From NCBI GenBank assembly GCA_017482205.1, contig JAFUNK010000021.1, positions 124,001-188,000 on the forward strand: a stretch of 64,000 nt of DNA, read 5' to 3'. The stretch is from Lachnospiraceae bacterium (lineage in GTDB: Bacteria; Bacillota; Clostridia; Lachnospirales; Lachnospiraceae). A model generated the notes under the pieces. It saw nothing but the letters and a program-made list of their open reading frames with translations. It searched no databases and was not told the DNA's origin. Position 1 is the first letter of the stretch. Every line of letters starts with the position of its first letter. The position numbers and the translations under genes are program-made. This document shows, one piece after another, positions 9,411-18,330 of this stretch.

Positions 9411-9832
9411 TACCTCCCGGAAATATGCGGAAATGCATTTTTAATCCACTCCGTTTTATCTCCCCATATACCAACCACATCATACCGTATCTGTGTTTGT
9501 ACCGGAATTCTTTTCCTGTAACAATAATACTCCGCAGTTTTACAAATACGGCACATTTTTGTATAACTGACAGCCTGCAGGGGATTTTCTAACGAGTCTT
9601 CTTTGCGGTATTTGACTTCCACAAATACCAGACTGTCACCGTCATAGCCTATCAGGTCAATTTCTCCCTGCCTGCCATGAAAATTGCGCTCTACAATACG
9701 CACACCCTGTTTCTTTAAATATGCCTCTGCCAGCACTTCCTTTTCCGTACCTACCTGACGGGTATTTTTATCTACATTTTTAATATTTTTCTGTAACTGT
9801 CCGCAACCGTTACAACTATTCTTATTGGTCAA
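9410..9832 (-). CDS. YraN/UPF0102 nuclease-fold protein
   Basis: This 140-residue protein of the UPF0102 (YraN) family has a restriction-endonuclease-like fold. It contains GTEKEVLAEAYLKKQG, then GEIDLIGYDGDSLVFVEVKYR, the PD-(D/E)XK-type Asp and Glu-x-Lys positions. Its cellular role is unresolved. The start is a TTG at 9832, supported by AAGGAG at 9841-9846. This gives about 25 residues more than usual before the conserved core, including a CxxC (CNGC) near the N-terminus. It is coupled to pgeF downstream. Confidence 0.85.
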   Translation of the reverse strand: MTNKNSCNGCGQLQKNIKNVDKNTRQVGTEKEVLAEAYLKKQGVRIVERNFHGRQGEIDLIGYDGDSLVFVEVKYRKEDSLENPLQAVSYTKMCRICKTAEYYCYRKRIPVQTQIRYDVVGIWGDKTEWIKNAFPHISGR

Positions 9833-9947
9833 TACAATTTCTCCTTATAAAACCAACCCATTTCTCATATTGTCCAACATTTTTACAAGCTCTCTGTCCA
9901 CCCTTTTCATAATAGTATATTTACACTAAAAATACCAGTAAAAGCAT

Positions 9948-11075
9948 TTAATCCACATAAGTTTTTGTAAGCCTGACTCCCAACCTTGATAATAATTCAT
10001 TGGTAATGGTTCCTGCCTGTGCTGCCAGTCCTGCTGCCGTAATTTCCTCTTTGCCGTCTTTTCCGATTAAAGTAACCACATCTCCCTCACAGACATCAGG
10101 TACTTCCGTAATATCCACTATGGTCTGATCCATACAGATACGCCCTACCACAGGTACTTTTTTTCCTCGTACAATCACCTGTCCCACACCGGAAAGACAT
10201 CTGGGGAACCCGTCCGCATAACCCACAGCCAACACTGCCACTCTGCATTTTTCTTTCGCTTCAAAGGTTCTGCCATAGGAAACAAATTCACCTGGAAGTA
10301 CCTCCCTGATACATCCGATTCTGCACTTTAAAGAAAGTACAGGTTTTAAATCCACTCCCAAATCTTCTTCGGGATGATTGCTGGGACAACCATAAAGTGC
10401 AATGCCCGGTCTGGCGTACTGCATACCTGAAAGCGGGTAAAACAAAAGCCCATAACTGCTCTGCATATGCCATAAAAGGTTGTGGTAGCCTTTATGTATC
10501 AGTTTTTCCTTAAGCCCCATAAACTCTGCAATCTGCTTCTCTGTAAATGCACGGTCTGCCTCTTCTTTACTGTCCGGCACACTCATGTGGGAATAAATCC
10601 CTTCTATCAAAATACCACGTATATTAAGTACCCTCTCAATGGTTTCCATATCTTCTGAGGCTATCCCCAATCTGTTCATACCCGTATCCACCGCCAGATG
10701 TCCCTTGATTTCATAGCCGGATTCTGCCAGTGCATTGGCATGGGCTTCACCTACAATGGTCTGGGTCAAATCATATCGGTTTAATAAAAAAGCATCCCTG
10801 GGCATGGTATATCCCAAAACCAGTATCTTCCCCCGGATATCGGCACTTCTTAAAGCAATTCCCTCTTCTAAGGACGCTACCGCAAAGGTATCACAGCCTT
10901 CCCTGCTTAAAACCTCTGCCACACGCACTGCACCGTGACCATAGGCATCCGCTTTGACTACCGCCATACATTTACACCCTTCTCCCATCAGCTTACACAG
11001 TGCTTTATAATTTGCTCTTAAGTTTTCAGTTGATATTTCCAGCCATGCCCTGCCGGGTTTTTCTTTTAAGTACAA
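9948..11075 (-). CDS. alr: alanine/serine racemase, PLP-dependent (VanT C-domain-like)
   Basis: This fold-type III alanine racemase has 375 residues. The PLP lysine lies in VVKADAYGHGA near residue 40 and the C-terminal catalytic region contains GRICMDQTIVDIT. It interconverts L- and D-alanine, or serine in VanT-type enzymes. The gene begins at a TTG at 11075 and overlaps the upstream acyltransferase ORF by 10 bases, with an in-frame stop two codons before the TTG. In VanT serine racemases a membrane acyltransferase domain is fused to exactly such a racemase domain; here the halves are separate genes in the same order. With the VanG-like ligase upstream, a D-serine or D-alanine supply role for cell wall precursors is likely. 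Substrate choice cannot be read from sequence. Confidence 0.88.
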   Translation of the reverse strand: MYLKEKPGRAWLEISTENLRANYKALCKLMGEGCKCMAVVKADAYGHGAVRVAEVLSREGCDTFAVASLEEGIALRSADIRGKILVLGYTMPRDAFLLNRYDLTQTIVGEAHANALAESGYEIKGHLAVDTGMNRLGIASEDMETIERVLNIRGILIEGIYSHMSVPDSKEEADRAFTEKQIAEFMGLKEKLIHKGYHNLLWHMQSSYGLLFYPLSGMQYARPGIALYGCPSNHPEEDLGVDLKPVLSLKCRIGCIREVLPGEFVSYGRTFEAKEKCRVAVLAVGYADGFPRCLSGVGQVIVRGKKVPVVGRICMDQTIVDITEVPDVCEGDVVTLIGKDGKEEITAAGLAAQAGTITNELLSRLGVRLTKTYVD

Positions 11076-12244
11076 CGCTTATGCCTTCCTTTCCATCGAC
11101 TTTTCATATACTGCCTGCCCCACAATATCATATACGAGCCACAAAGTCCGCAGGCTACAACTACCACATAATATAACGGACTTATGGTAAGCAGTGCCGT
11201 CAGTTTTGTAACTTTGACAAATCCTCTTACCACCAATATTGCAAAAGGATGCACAATGTAAAACACCATGGGACCCTCGTAGAAAAAAGTACCTCTTTTT
11301 ACCTTATCTGCTTTTTCTACCGCCAGATAAGAAAATAAATACCACATACACAACGGCAAAAGCAGATACATACTGCTGTGTTTCTGCATATTGGCCTTAT
11401 AAAGTACCAGTCCTTCCACACACATAAAAATAAGTGTTGCCACAAAATTTCTCAGGCTACGAACTTCTTTTTTATTTTCTAACCTTTCACCTTTCAGTTG
11501 CCCATTTTCCTCACTTATCTTATCCAGTGCAATTTTCCTGCCTAACAATAAAAACAAGGGTGCCATAAACAACCCGTTTCTGGTATAGGAAAAAACAATA
11601 AATATTCCGTCATACACGCTTTTTAATAACGGTATCCCTACAATTGCTCCGTAGTAAGAATCTCCTAGCAAACCTACACCATATAACACTATACTGATTG
11701 TCATTGCCTGCTTTGGCAGATACCTTAAAAGCAATACCACCACACACATTCCCAGCATAGCAGCCGGTAAATACCACAAATGATAATAAGTCCCCTCAAA
11801 GACTATTACTTTTAATATATTTCCTACAATATCCACTCCCTGTACATTTTCCGATGTCACAAGTTGCTGTACTGCCGCTTCATTCTGCAATACCTCTGCT
11901 ACCTTTATCCCTTGTATAAACTTATAAATCTGTATAGGCAGATACAAAATTGTAGCTGCCAGATAAAGGAGCCCTGTTTTTCTGATACTGTGCCATATCT
12001 TTGTATATGCCTGCCGACCTGTCCTTTCTTTACTGCCGGCTTTGTCTGACCTGCCATACTGTCCTGAAAGTACAAAGTAGCCTGTTACCATAAAAAAGAA
12101 CGGTACTGCCAGTCTTGCCACCACTCCGGTCAGTAAAAAATCTGCCGTTATATGGATACTTTCTAAAGGCGAAGTGTGATTTGCCGCCACCAACAGGGCT
12201 GCAATCCATTTGAAATTGTCAATTCGGGATACTCTGTTTTTCAT
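11066..12244 (-). CDS. membrane acyltransferase 3 family protein (VanT N-domain-like)
   Basis: This 392-residue integral membrane protein of the acyltransferase 3 family has about ten hydrophobic helices. It opens with FKWIAALLVAANHTSP, the family's conserved N-terminal His region, and PFFFMVTGYFVLSG. Relatives O-acylate sugars or peptidoglycan. The same domain forms the membrane half of VanT serine racemases, where it is thought to help with L-serine uptake. It starts 7 bases after the ligase stop and its end overlaps the racemase start, so ligase, acyltransferase and racemase are one operon. An acetyltransferase acting on wall polymers is the main alternative. Confidence 0.8.
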   Translation of the reverse strand: MKNRVSRIDNFKWIAALLVAANHTSPLESIHITADFLLTGVVARLAVPFFFMVTGYFVLSGQYGRSDKAGSKERTGRQAYTKIWHSIRKTGLLYLAATILYLPIQIYKFIQGIKVAEVLQNEAAVQQLVTSENVQGVDIVGNILKVIVFEGTYYHLWYLPAAMLGMCVVVLLLRYLPKQAMTISIVLYGVGLLGDSYYGAIVGIPLLKSVYDGIFIVFSYTRNGLFMAPLFLLLGRKIALDKISEENGQLKGERLENKKEVRSLRNFVATLIFMCVEGLVLYKANMQKHSSMYLLLPLCMWYLFSYLAVEKADKVKRGTFFYEGPMVFYIVHPFAILVVRGFVKVTKLTALLTISPLYYVVVVACGLCGSYMILWGRQYMKSRWKGRHKRCT

Positions 12245-12251
12245 ACACGCA

Positions 12252-13286
12252 TTACATAGCCAATTCTATAATCTTATTTACCAGTTCCTTAAAGTCTATA
12301 CCGTTTCCCTTCATCATATTGGGAAAACGGCTGTGTGAAGTAAATCCCGGAATGGTATTCACCTCGTTAAATACAATTTCTTTTTCAGGAGTAAAGAACA
12401 TATCCACCCTGCAAAACCCTTTACAGCCCAATACCCTGTATATTGCCTTTGCAGTATTCTGCACCCGTTTTTCATCCTCCGGGGCAATTCTTGCCGGCAT
12501 ATGGATTTGTGAGGTCTTTAGTGTATATTTTTCTTCATAATCAAAAAAGCCTTGTGAAAGGGTAATCTCATCTGCCCTGCCCACGGTAAGCTCGTCATTG
12601 CCCATGACCGCACAACCGACTTCAAAGCCTTCTATGTACTCTTCTATCACTACCTGCCTGTCATGTAAAAATGCCTCTTTTACCGCCATTTCCAGTTCCG
12701 TAGTTTTTACAACCTTACTGATACCAAAGGAGGAACCTGCCCTTACGGGCTTTACAAATAATGGTAACCCCAGCTTTTTAATTTCGCCTTCCTTCTCTGC
12801 AAATTCCCTTAAGTCATTTAAGCAAATGCTTTTAGGTGTCCGTATACCCGCAAGGGAAACCAGTGTATGTGCAATATCCTTATCCATTCCCAGTACAGAG
12901 CTTTCCATACCGCAACCTGCAACCGGAATGCCTGCCATTTCACACAAGCCCTGCAATGTACCGTCCTCACCGTTTTTACCGTGAAGTACCGGAAATGCAA
13001 TATCAAACTCCTTTTTCTCCAATTCTCCACTCTTATCTACCCAAAGCGTAGGACACTCTCTGCTCATAGAAATCGTTGCCGGGTAACATTCTGCCTGCTG
13101 CCATGTATTTTCGGCAATATTCTTTTCATCTCCTTCATAAAGATATGTTTTGCCATCCCTGGTAATACCCAAGAGCAATACTTCGTATCTCTCCCTGTCT
13201 ATCGCCTCCAAAACAGCCGTTACAGACTGCAAAGAAACCTCGTACTCTGTAGAACAACCGCCAAATATAATCAATACTTTTTTCAT
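12252..13286 (-). CDS. D-alanine-D-X ligase, VanC/E/G-like
   Basis: This 344-residue ATP-grasp ligase begins MKKVLIIFGGCSTEYEVS, the usual Ddl/Van N-terminus. It ends in the catalytic NEVNTIPGFTSHSRFPNMM. The omega loop from residue 251 reads EEKYTLKTSQIHMPAR. That resembles the D-Ala-D-Ser ligases (VanG/VanE/VanC group) and differs from the EKGSENA-type loop of VanA/VanB and the loop of housekeeping Ddl enzymes, as I recall them. Next to a racemase and a VanT-like membrane domain, this suggests D-Ala-D-Ser synthesis. No VanXY dipeptidase or VanW/VanY is in the window, so vancomycin resistance should not be assumed, and it could be the resident Ddl. Family is firm; specificity is inferred. 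Confidence 0.85.
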   Translation of the reverse strand: MKKVLIIFGGCSTEYEVSLQSVTAVLEAIDRERYEVLLLGITRDGKTYLYEGDEKNIAENTWQQAECYPATISMSRECPTLWVDKSGELEKKEFDIAFPVLHGKNGEDGTLQGLCEMAGIPVAGCGMESSVLGMDKDIAHTLVSLAGIRTPKSICLNDLREFAEKEGEIKKLGLPLFVKPVRAGSSFGISKVVKTTELEMAVKEAFLHDRQVVIEEYIEGFEVGCAVMGNDELTVGRADEITLSQGFFDYEEKYTLKTSQIHMPARIAPEDEKRVQNTAKAIYRVLGCKGFCRVDMFFTPEKEIVFNEVNTIPGFTSHSRFPNMMKGNGIDFKELVNKIIELAM

Positions 13287-13455
13287 GTTGTTTGATTCCT
13301 TTCTTTTATCTTAGTCTCCGTCACAGATATTAAACTTTGCTCTTATCTGTACATTTTCTTTATGTGTTACTTCTGTCAATTTACCAGTTCATCATAACAA
13401 CAAGTTTTTCAAATGGCTTTAAGGAATTCTTATGATTTTCTTAATTACAGAGGAC

Positions 13456-13482
13456 AAAAAAAAGACTGTTATTTTCTAACAG
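13456..13482 (-). terminator. terminator of the XRE-family regulator gene
   Basis: On the reverse strand CTGTTA-GAAAA-TAACAG (13482-13466) is followed after two bases by a run of Ts (13463-13456). This is a compact intrinsic terminator 30 bases after the stop of the regulator gene. The remainder of 13287-13512 shows nothing coding. Confidence 0.75.
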
Positions 13483-13512
13483 CCTCTTTCTTAAATATAT
13501 TTAGTTTGGACT

Positions 13513-13977
13513 TTACTGTTTATGCCAGTTATACGCGGTGACAAATACGCCAATCAGCATAACTCCTATGGACATTCCTAAAAACATACCCGAAATAAAA
13601 TCCCTAACCGTGGAACCCCCAATCACTTCCGAAAGTGCAAGCATAGCCATACCCATGGTAATCAGAATCACACCAAACAGGGTATTCTTTTGTCTTTCCA
13701 GTTCCTGCGTTCTCCGTAATAATTCCACAATCTGCATATCATCATACACACGAATACTGTTCTTGTCGGCGTCTTCCCCATCCATCAATTCTGCTATTGT
13801 AATGTCTAACTCCTTACACAAATTTTCTATGATACTATAGTCCGGCATACATTTGCCATTTTCCCACTTTGAAACCGTCTTGTTGGAAACCCCAAGTTTC
13901 TCTGCCAGTTGTGCCTGTGTAAGATTTTTTTCTTTTCTTTTTTGTGTTATAAATTTTCCTGTCACTATTTGGTTCAT
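13513..13977 (-). CDS. XRE-family transcriptional regulator with C-terminal membrane anchor
   Basis: This 154-residue protein has a Cro/C1-type helix-turn-helix at residues 8-62 (KNLTQAQLAEKLGVSNKTVSKWENGKCMPDY). Two hydrophobic helices near the C-terminus follow (about 102-120 and 127-148). The fusion suggests a membrane-associated regulator that may respond to envelope state. GGAGG immediately upstream supports the ATG at 13977. It has its own terminator and is likely monocistronic. Targets are unknown; the downstream ligase operon on the same strand is one possibility. Confidence 0.85.
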   Translation of the reverse strand: MNQIVTGKFITQKRKEKNLTQAQLAEKLGVSNKTVSKWENGKCMPDYSIIENLCKELDITIAELMDGEDADKNSIRVYDDMQIVELLRRTQELERQKNTLFGVILITMGMAMLALSEVIGGSTVRDFISGMFLGMSIGVMLIGVFVTAYNWHKQ

Positions 13978-14068
13978 TTTTCAATTCCTCCGTATTTGTT
14001 ATAACACAAGGTTAGTCTTTTACTATTAAGAATAACATCCCCCGTTGGGCGAATTTGAGGGGAATTGA

Positions 14069-14821
14069 TTACTGCTTTACAAAAATGGTGTTTCCGACAT
14101 GGATGTGTTTTACCCATACGATACCATTTTCATTTACAATATTGTACAAATCCCTGTCTTCCATAGTTGTTTTGTCGTATACCTCAATATACTCCCCCTT
14201 TTGTGCAAAAGGAAACTGCATCTCGGTAATAACCTGCTTTTCCTTTTTAAAACCGTTACATACAAATAATTCTTCCAATTCTCTTGGGGAATAAAACTGA
14301 ATATGTCCGTCTTTCTTTACCCGCATAAAATCATCAATAACTCTACCCTTATCCTCTTCCTTTCTCATAGGGTCAGATATGAGAACTTTGCCGCCTTTTG
14401 CCAAAATCTTATGCATTTGCTGTATGGAATCTGTGACATTAGGGAAATGATGAAATGCATATCGAGACACTATCAATTCAAAACTTTCTTCCTCAAAAGG
14501 ATACCGCAAACCATCGAATGCTTTAAATACAAGATTTGTAAACCCCTTTTCTTTTACCATTTCGTTATTTTTGTCCATAATGGTTTCTGCAATGTCTATA
14601 CCACAAACCTCTGCCTTGGGAAATTCTTCTGCCAACGGAAACGCCAGATATCCGGTTCCAGTACCAATATCTAATATTCTACGATAATTTCCGCCTCTTA
14701 CTAAATCCAATATAATAGCCAAATGCTTATCATCTCTGATGATACTTGCATATTTCTGGTTGCCCAAAATTCGGTCAAAACTCTGTTTTGCCTGCTTCAC
14801 ATTTTCAATATCCTTATTCAT
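14069..14821 (-). CDS. class I SAM-dependent methyltransferase
   Basis: This 250-residue protein has the Rossmann-type SAM site ILDIGTGTGYLAFPLAEEFP at about residues 54-73, the acidic loop EVCGIDIAET, and the post-motif FELIVSRYAFHHF of UbiE/COQ5-like enzymes. Acceptor specificity is not readable. It is the first of several small-molecule-modifying enzymes in this region; the acetyltransferase upstream ends about 20 bases before it, which suggests co-transcription. Confidence 0.82.
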   Translation of the reverse strand: MNKDIENVKQAKQSFDRILGNQKYASIIRDDKHLAIILDLVRGGNYRRILDIGTGTGYLAFPLAEEFPKAEVCGIDIAETIMDKNNEMVKEKGFTNLVFKAFDGLRYPFEEESFELIVSRYAFHHFPNVTDSIQQMHKILAKGGKVLISDPMRKEEDKGRVIDDFMRVKKDGHIQFYSPRELEELFVCNGFKKEKQVITEMQFPFAQKGEYIEVYDKTTMEDRDLYNIVNENGIVWVKHIHVGNTIFVKQ

Positions 14822-14840
14822 ATGATTGTCCTCTATGAAT

Positions 14841-15320
14841 TTATCTGAATTTCTCTAAACGAAATAATTGTTCCTCATCTACAACATCGATTCCGTTTTT
14901 ATATGTATATCCCATTTTTTTATAAAATTCACATGCAGTGATTGAAGCAGGTATCTCTATACGCTTTGCACTAAAAAAGAATTCATCTTTTTCCAATGTT
15001 TCAATTATCTTTCTACCAATACCCTTGCCTTGGTATTCAGGTAATACGAATATATTGAACAAGCTGCTTTCCCCTTCTATGCCCCAATAGGAGCCTATCG
15101 CTCCACATCCTACAATAAGCTCTTTATCACAAACCACATAAAAATGAGTCCTTTTTGCTCTTACAATCACATCATCCGGTGTAAACTTTTTTACATCATT
15201 CTCGATATACTCTACTGAATAATCTTTAATATTCGATGTTCTTAAAGTCTTAATGATTAATTGAGACCCCGCATCTGCGTCACTCACTTGAAATCTCCTT
15301 ATACTGTAAATTTCACTCAT
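14841..15320 (-). CDS. GNAT family N-acetyltransferase
   Basis: This 159-residue GNAT protein has the acetyl-CoA motif LPEYQGKGIGRKIIETLE and the C-terminal ACEFYKKMGYTYKNGIDV. A strong GAGGTG precedes the ATG. Its acceptor is unknown. GNATs of this length commonly acetylate small amines or protein N-termini. It is one of four separate GNAT genes within 4 kb. Confidence 0.83.
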   Translation of the reverse strand: MSEIYSIRRFQVSDADAGSQLIIKTLRTSNIKDYSVEYIENDVKKFTPDDVIVRAKRTHFYVVCDKELIVGCGAIGSYWGIEGESSLFNIFVLPEYQGKGIGRKIIETLEKDEFFFSAKRIEIPASITACEFYKKMGYTYKNGIDVVDEEQLFRLEKFR

Positions 15321-15352
15321 ATTAACACCTCACAAATTTATCTAAATTTTTC

Positions 15353-15733
15353 CTACACCATTTTACCGTCCTCCACTTTAACGGCTACCTGCCAATCATC
15401 CTCGTAAATGATTGTTCCGACAAAATTGGTATAAACCACATCATACGCTTTCCCATACTTATCCAATAATGCTATCGCCGGCTTAAGTTTTTCATACATT
15501 TCTTCTGTACTTTCACATTTGAAAAAAATAATTACTTTTTCATGGTTAACACATGGTTCCGGCTCCGGCAGATTATCCTTAAACCAATTATCAATAGAAA
15601 TAAACATCGCCTTTTCACATTCTGTTAATACACTATCACGAATCAAATTCCAGCAAAGGCTGAACACGCCTTTCGGATACTTCGTAATATAGGACTTCTC
15701 TCTTCCTTGAATCCGCATGTATCTATAACTCAT
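15353..15733 (-). CDS. hypothetical protein, 126 residues
   Basis: I do not recognise this family. The protein is 126 residues, soluble and acidic, with no signal peptide or membrane helix. Its N-terminal part reads YMRIQGREKSYITKYPKGVF and its C-terminal half is beta-rich (YDVVYTNFVGTIIYEDDWQVAVK). The ATG is preceded by AGGAGG-like sequence near 15745. It lies in the acetyltransferase cluster with short gaps, so it is probably a real gene. Function is unknown. Confidence 0.65.
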   Translation of the reverse strand: MSYRYMRIQGREKSYITKYPKGVFSLCWNLIRDSVLTECEKAMFISIDNWFKDNLPEPEPCVNHEKVIIFFKCESTEEMYEKLKPAIALLDKYGKAYDVVYTNFVGTIIYEDDWQVAVKVEDGKMV

Positions 15734-15821
15734 AGCTGTATTACCTCCTTAATAAGATATATAGCCTTGGTTCCAATATTTGTGCATAATTTTGTCATTT
15801 CGTGGAGCTGATAATTTCCAC

Positions 15822-16334
15822 CTACCGCTTCATTTCCATTTCCACAATTCTCCACTGTTCCCCCATCAATTCACAAGTCGTTTCTTCTCCGTTTTCCATA
15901 AAACCTGCGGCTTTATAACAAAAATAGGCGGATTCATTATGAGCAAATACACCTATGGTAATCTTTTGGGCACCATAAATTTCAAAAGCATACTTGATTG
16001 CAAGGCTAATCATTTGTTTTCCGTATCCCTTACCTCTTTGGGCATCATCAACAATTACAAAACCGAATCTGATAATTTTCTTTTCGGCATCTGTATATCT
16101 CAAAATCAAGTGCCCTACCACACCGCTGTCATCAAATGCTACCAAAGGATAAAAATTATCCGGTTCAGCACAATCTCCATTATGCTTAAGATATTTGTCG
16201 TTAATATCCTCGCCGGATATGGGAAAATCACCAAATCTATCCGAACTCCATTTGCGTAATGTCTCTTCATCTTTTATCCAACTAACAATCTTTTCTGCAT
16301 CACAGGCTTTATACTGTCTTAATCTCAAACTCAT
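15822..16334 (-). CDS. GNAT family N-acetyltransferase
   Basis: This is a GNAT enzyme with the acetyl-CoA loop VDDAQRGKGYGKQMISLA and a C-terminal NESAYFCYKAAGF. An in-frame ATG occurs at 16349, but its own bases form the GGAGG Shine-Dalgarno of a second ATG at 16334 (MSLRLRQYKAC), which matches the family N-terminus better. That start gives 170 residues. Substrate is unknown. It lies 20 bases after the stop of the decayed isomerase gene. Confidence 0.83.
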   Translation of the reverse strand: MSLRLRQYKACDAEKIVSWIKDEETLRKWSSDRFGDFPISGEDINDKYLKHNGDCAEPDNFYPLVAFDDSGVVGHLILRYTDAEKKIIRFGFVIVDDAQRGKGYGKQMISLAIKYAFEIYGAQKITIGVFAHNESAYFCYKAAGFMENGEETTCELMGEQWRIVEMEMKR

Positions 16335-16354
16335 TTTTATATCCTCCATAATAT

Positions 16355-17032
16355 TTAATCAATCCATTCTCTGATACGTCTAAACTGCTCATTCAGCATG
16401 TCCACATCTACAACACCATCGTTATCAAACGCTGTCGCTTCTACGGTAAAACCTCCCTGATATCCGGTCTCTTCGATAAATGAAAAAAAGCGCTCGAAAT
16501 CAACTTTACCTTTGCCAATGGGTAATGTGTGCAGATTACTCCAGTTCATGTAGCCTCCTGCATAGTCGTTTACATGATAATGGCGGATATGTCCCTCTTT
16601 CCACAGCCATTCATATTCAGGAGTATATAGCAGGTTCAATTCTTCATGGAAAGTAGCCATCTTGGTATCAAACACAAAATGAATGTCCAGGTATTTTTCC
16701 TTAAGTTCGCATAAATGCTTCATAGGGTTTTCTACATTGCAAACTACGTTTTCAACCAATAAATCCAGTCCGTAATGTAAAGCCATCTCATTGACATACT
16801 GATATACCTTTACATTACTTTGGAAATTAGAATCGGAAGCACGTCCACCCCACAAATGCAATACCAGCTTTTTGCGCCGACACTCTTTGCCACATCGCAA
16901 TTTATTTCAAATATGCTTCCGCTAATTCGGCGTTGTTTCCCTTACTAATCAACTCACCTGTCCTAATATTTTGTAGTCGTAGCCATTTGGCTCACCGGTT
17001 ATCGCTCCTGTGGAACATAGTACTTTGTTCAT
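16355..17032 (-). pseudogene. decayed sugar phosphate isomerase/epimerase (TIM barrel)
   Basis: The last 170 residues (KKLVLHLWGG...VENVVCN...FTVEATAF) are the C-terminal two thirds of a xylose isomerase-like TIM-barrel protein. The true start survives at 17032, with AAGGAGAGG before it (MNKVLCSTGAITGEPNGYDY), but it runs into a stop after 27 codons. Between the pieces are a large internal deletion (around 16943-16972), then ISKGNNAELAEAY, a second frame change near 16905-16916 and a one-base loss in a five-base A run (T run on plus, 16869-16873). INCDVAKSVGA is readable in the shifted frame. At least three lesions make an active product very unlikely; the family is normally about 270 residues. 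Confidence 0.85.
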
Positions 17033-17089
17033 GTTCTGCCTCTCCTTGAAAAATTTTGTATTATACAAACAATCCACTTTGTTACAATC

Positions 17090-17647
17090 CTATTCCTTGA
17101 AATAATCAGACGCAAGCATACCATACATACACGCATCTACTATCCCTTTATTACTCCAATCCGCTTTTCTCAATGTACCTTCATAATGCAAACCACATTT
17201 TGACATCACTCTACCTGAATTAGGGTTTTCGGGGTCATGCTGCGATTCTATTCTGTTCACTTCAACCTGCTCGAAGAAAAACGGAATAATTGCTGAAAAT
17301 GCTTCGCTTGTATATCCCAAATGCCACCACTTACTTCCGATACAATATCCGATATGTATTTTCGCTGTTCTCTCATCCATATCAACTACCGAAATTGTTC
17401 CAATAGGCTCATTTATGTCCTTTGGTACAATAGCCCACTGATAAAAGTCTGCATTTTCATATTCTGCAATCCAATCATTTAAAACACGTTCTGTTATATC
17501 TATGCTACTATGTGTTGTCCATCGTAAAAACTCCGTAACTTTTTCATCGCTTGTCCAGTTGCGAAAAGCAGCGTTGGCATCACTTTCTACAAACTTTCTT
17601 AAAATAAGCCTATCTGTCTCTATCCAAATTGTTCCTTTGTGTTTCAT
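17090..17647 (-). CDS. GNAT acetyltransferase, RimJ/RimL-like
   Basis: This 185-residue protein opens with the RimJ/RimL signature IETDRLILRKFVESDA and ends with NPNSGRVMSKCGLHYEGTLRK. These are typical of ribosomal-protein-N-terminal-type and antibiotic-acetylating relatives. Its ATG overlaps the stop of the DUF2441 gene (ATGA), so both come from one mRNA. The acceptor is not known. Confidence 0.85.
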   Translation of the reverse strand: MKHKGTIWIETDRLILRKFVESDANAAFRNWTSDEKVTEFLRWTTHSSIDITERVLNDWIAEYENADFYQWAIVPKDINEPIGTISVVDMDERTAKIHIGYCIGSKWWHLGYTSEAFSAIIPFFFEQVEVNRIESQHDPENPNSGRVMSKCGLHYEGTLRKADWSNKGIVDACMYGMLASDYFKE

Positions 17648-18204
17648 ATCAAAGCTTCTCCCTTTATATTCGCATTTATTTCCTTTACAATTTCCACTAC
17701 GGTTATCTTTCCGTCCACCAACATTTCACAAACGGCTTGTTCGTTATTGGTGTCCACCTCGCTTTCCCAGTAAGCTTTAGCCAGTTTCAGATTTTCCTCC
17801 TTGCTTAACTGCCCTTTGAAACACTTTGTAGCGTCACCACAAAAACATCTGCCTACAATTTCTAACTTTACAATATGATAAGTGGGACGACCGATTTCTG
17901 CAAAAAACTTCCCCCACTTATCTGCTTCTTCAAAGGTTTTTGATACATACAAACAACTCATTCTAGAGGGATACTGCGGATACTTTTCCTTTCGAACTTT
18001 CTCCAATGCCAGTTCCCTTAATGCAACTGAGGTATGATGTTCTAAGGTTTCTGCATCATATTGGGAAGGATTCGCATAGATATCCTCCACAATATCTATT
18101 TTGCCATAAACTCTTTGATACACCCCACTATGGTGGGTTTCATCAAAGATAATTTGTTGACCTACGTGCATAGGTCTGTCTGTTACTACATGATATGCGT
18201 ACAT
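17644..18204 (-). CDS. DUF2441 domain protein
   Basis: This 186-residue protein of the DUF2441 family is recognisable by VVTDRPMHVGQQIIFDETHHSGVYQRV and PSRMSCLYVSKTFEEADKW. The fold and function of the family are not established; members are scattered in Firmicutes, often beside acetyltransferases. The product is soluble, with no membrane segments. It overlaps the RimJ-like gene by 4 bases. Family recognition is from memory of related sequences. Confidence 0.72.
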   Translation of the reverse strand: MYAYHVVTDRPMHVGQQIIFDETHHSGVYQRVYGKIDIVEDIYANPSQYDAETLEHHTSVALRELALEKVRKEKYPQYPSRMSCLYVSKTFEEADKWGKFFAEIGRPTYHIVKLEIVGRCFCGDATKCFKGQLSKEENLKLAKAYWESEVDTNNEQAVCEMLVDGKITVVEIVKEINANIKGEALI

Positions 18205-18330
18205 TTTTGTCTCCTCTGTTTCTAATTATTGGCTCTTTTGTTCGCTTTGACAACATCTAACTCCATCTATGTTACATTCTATTGACTCTGTATCTTCCGA
18301 TGTTATTTTATAAACCAATATACAGTCTCC

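Noticed and set aside
11060-11080. Programmed frameshift joining the acyltransferase and racemase
   Set aside because: No slippery heptamer in the 10-base overlap; the racemase has its own TTG start with GGAAGG upstream. Coupled reinitiation is simpler.
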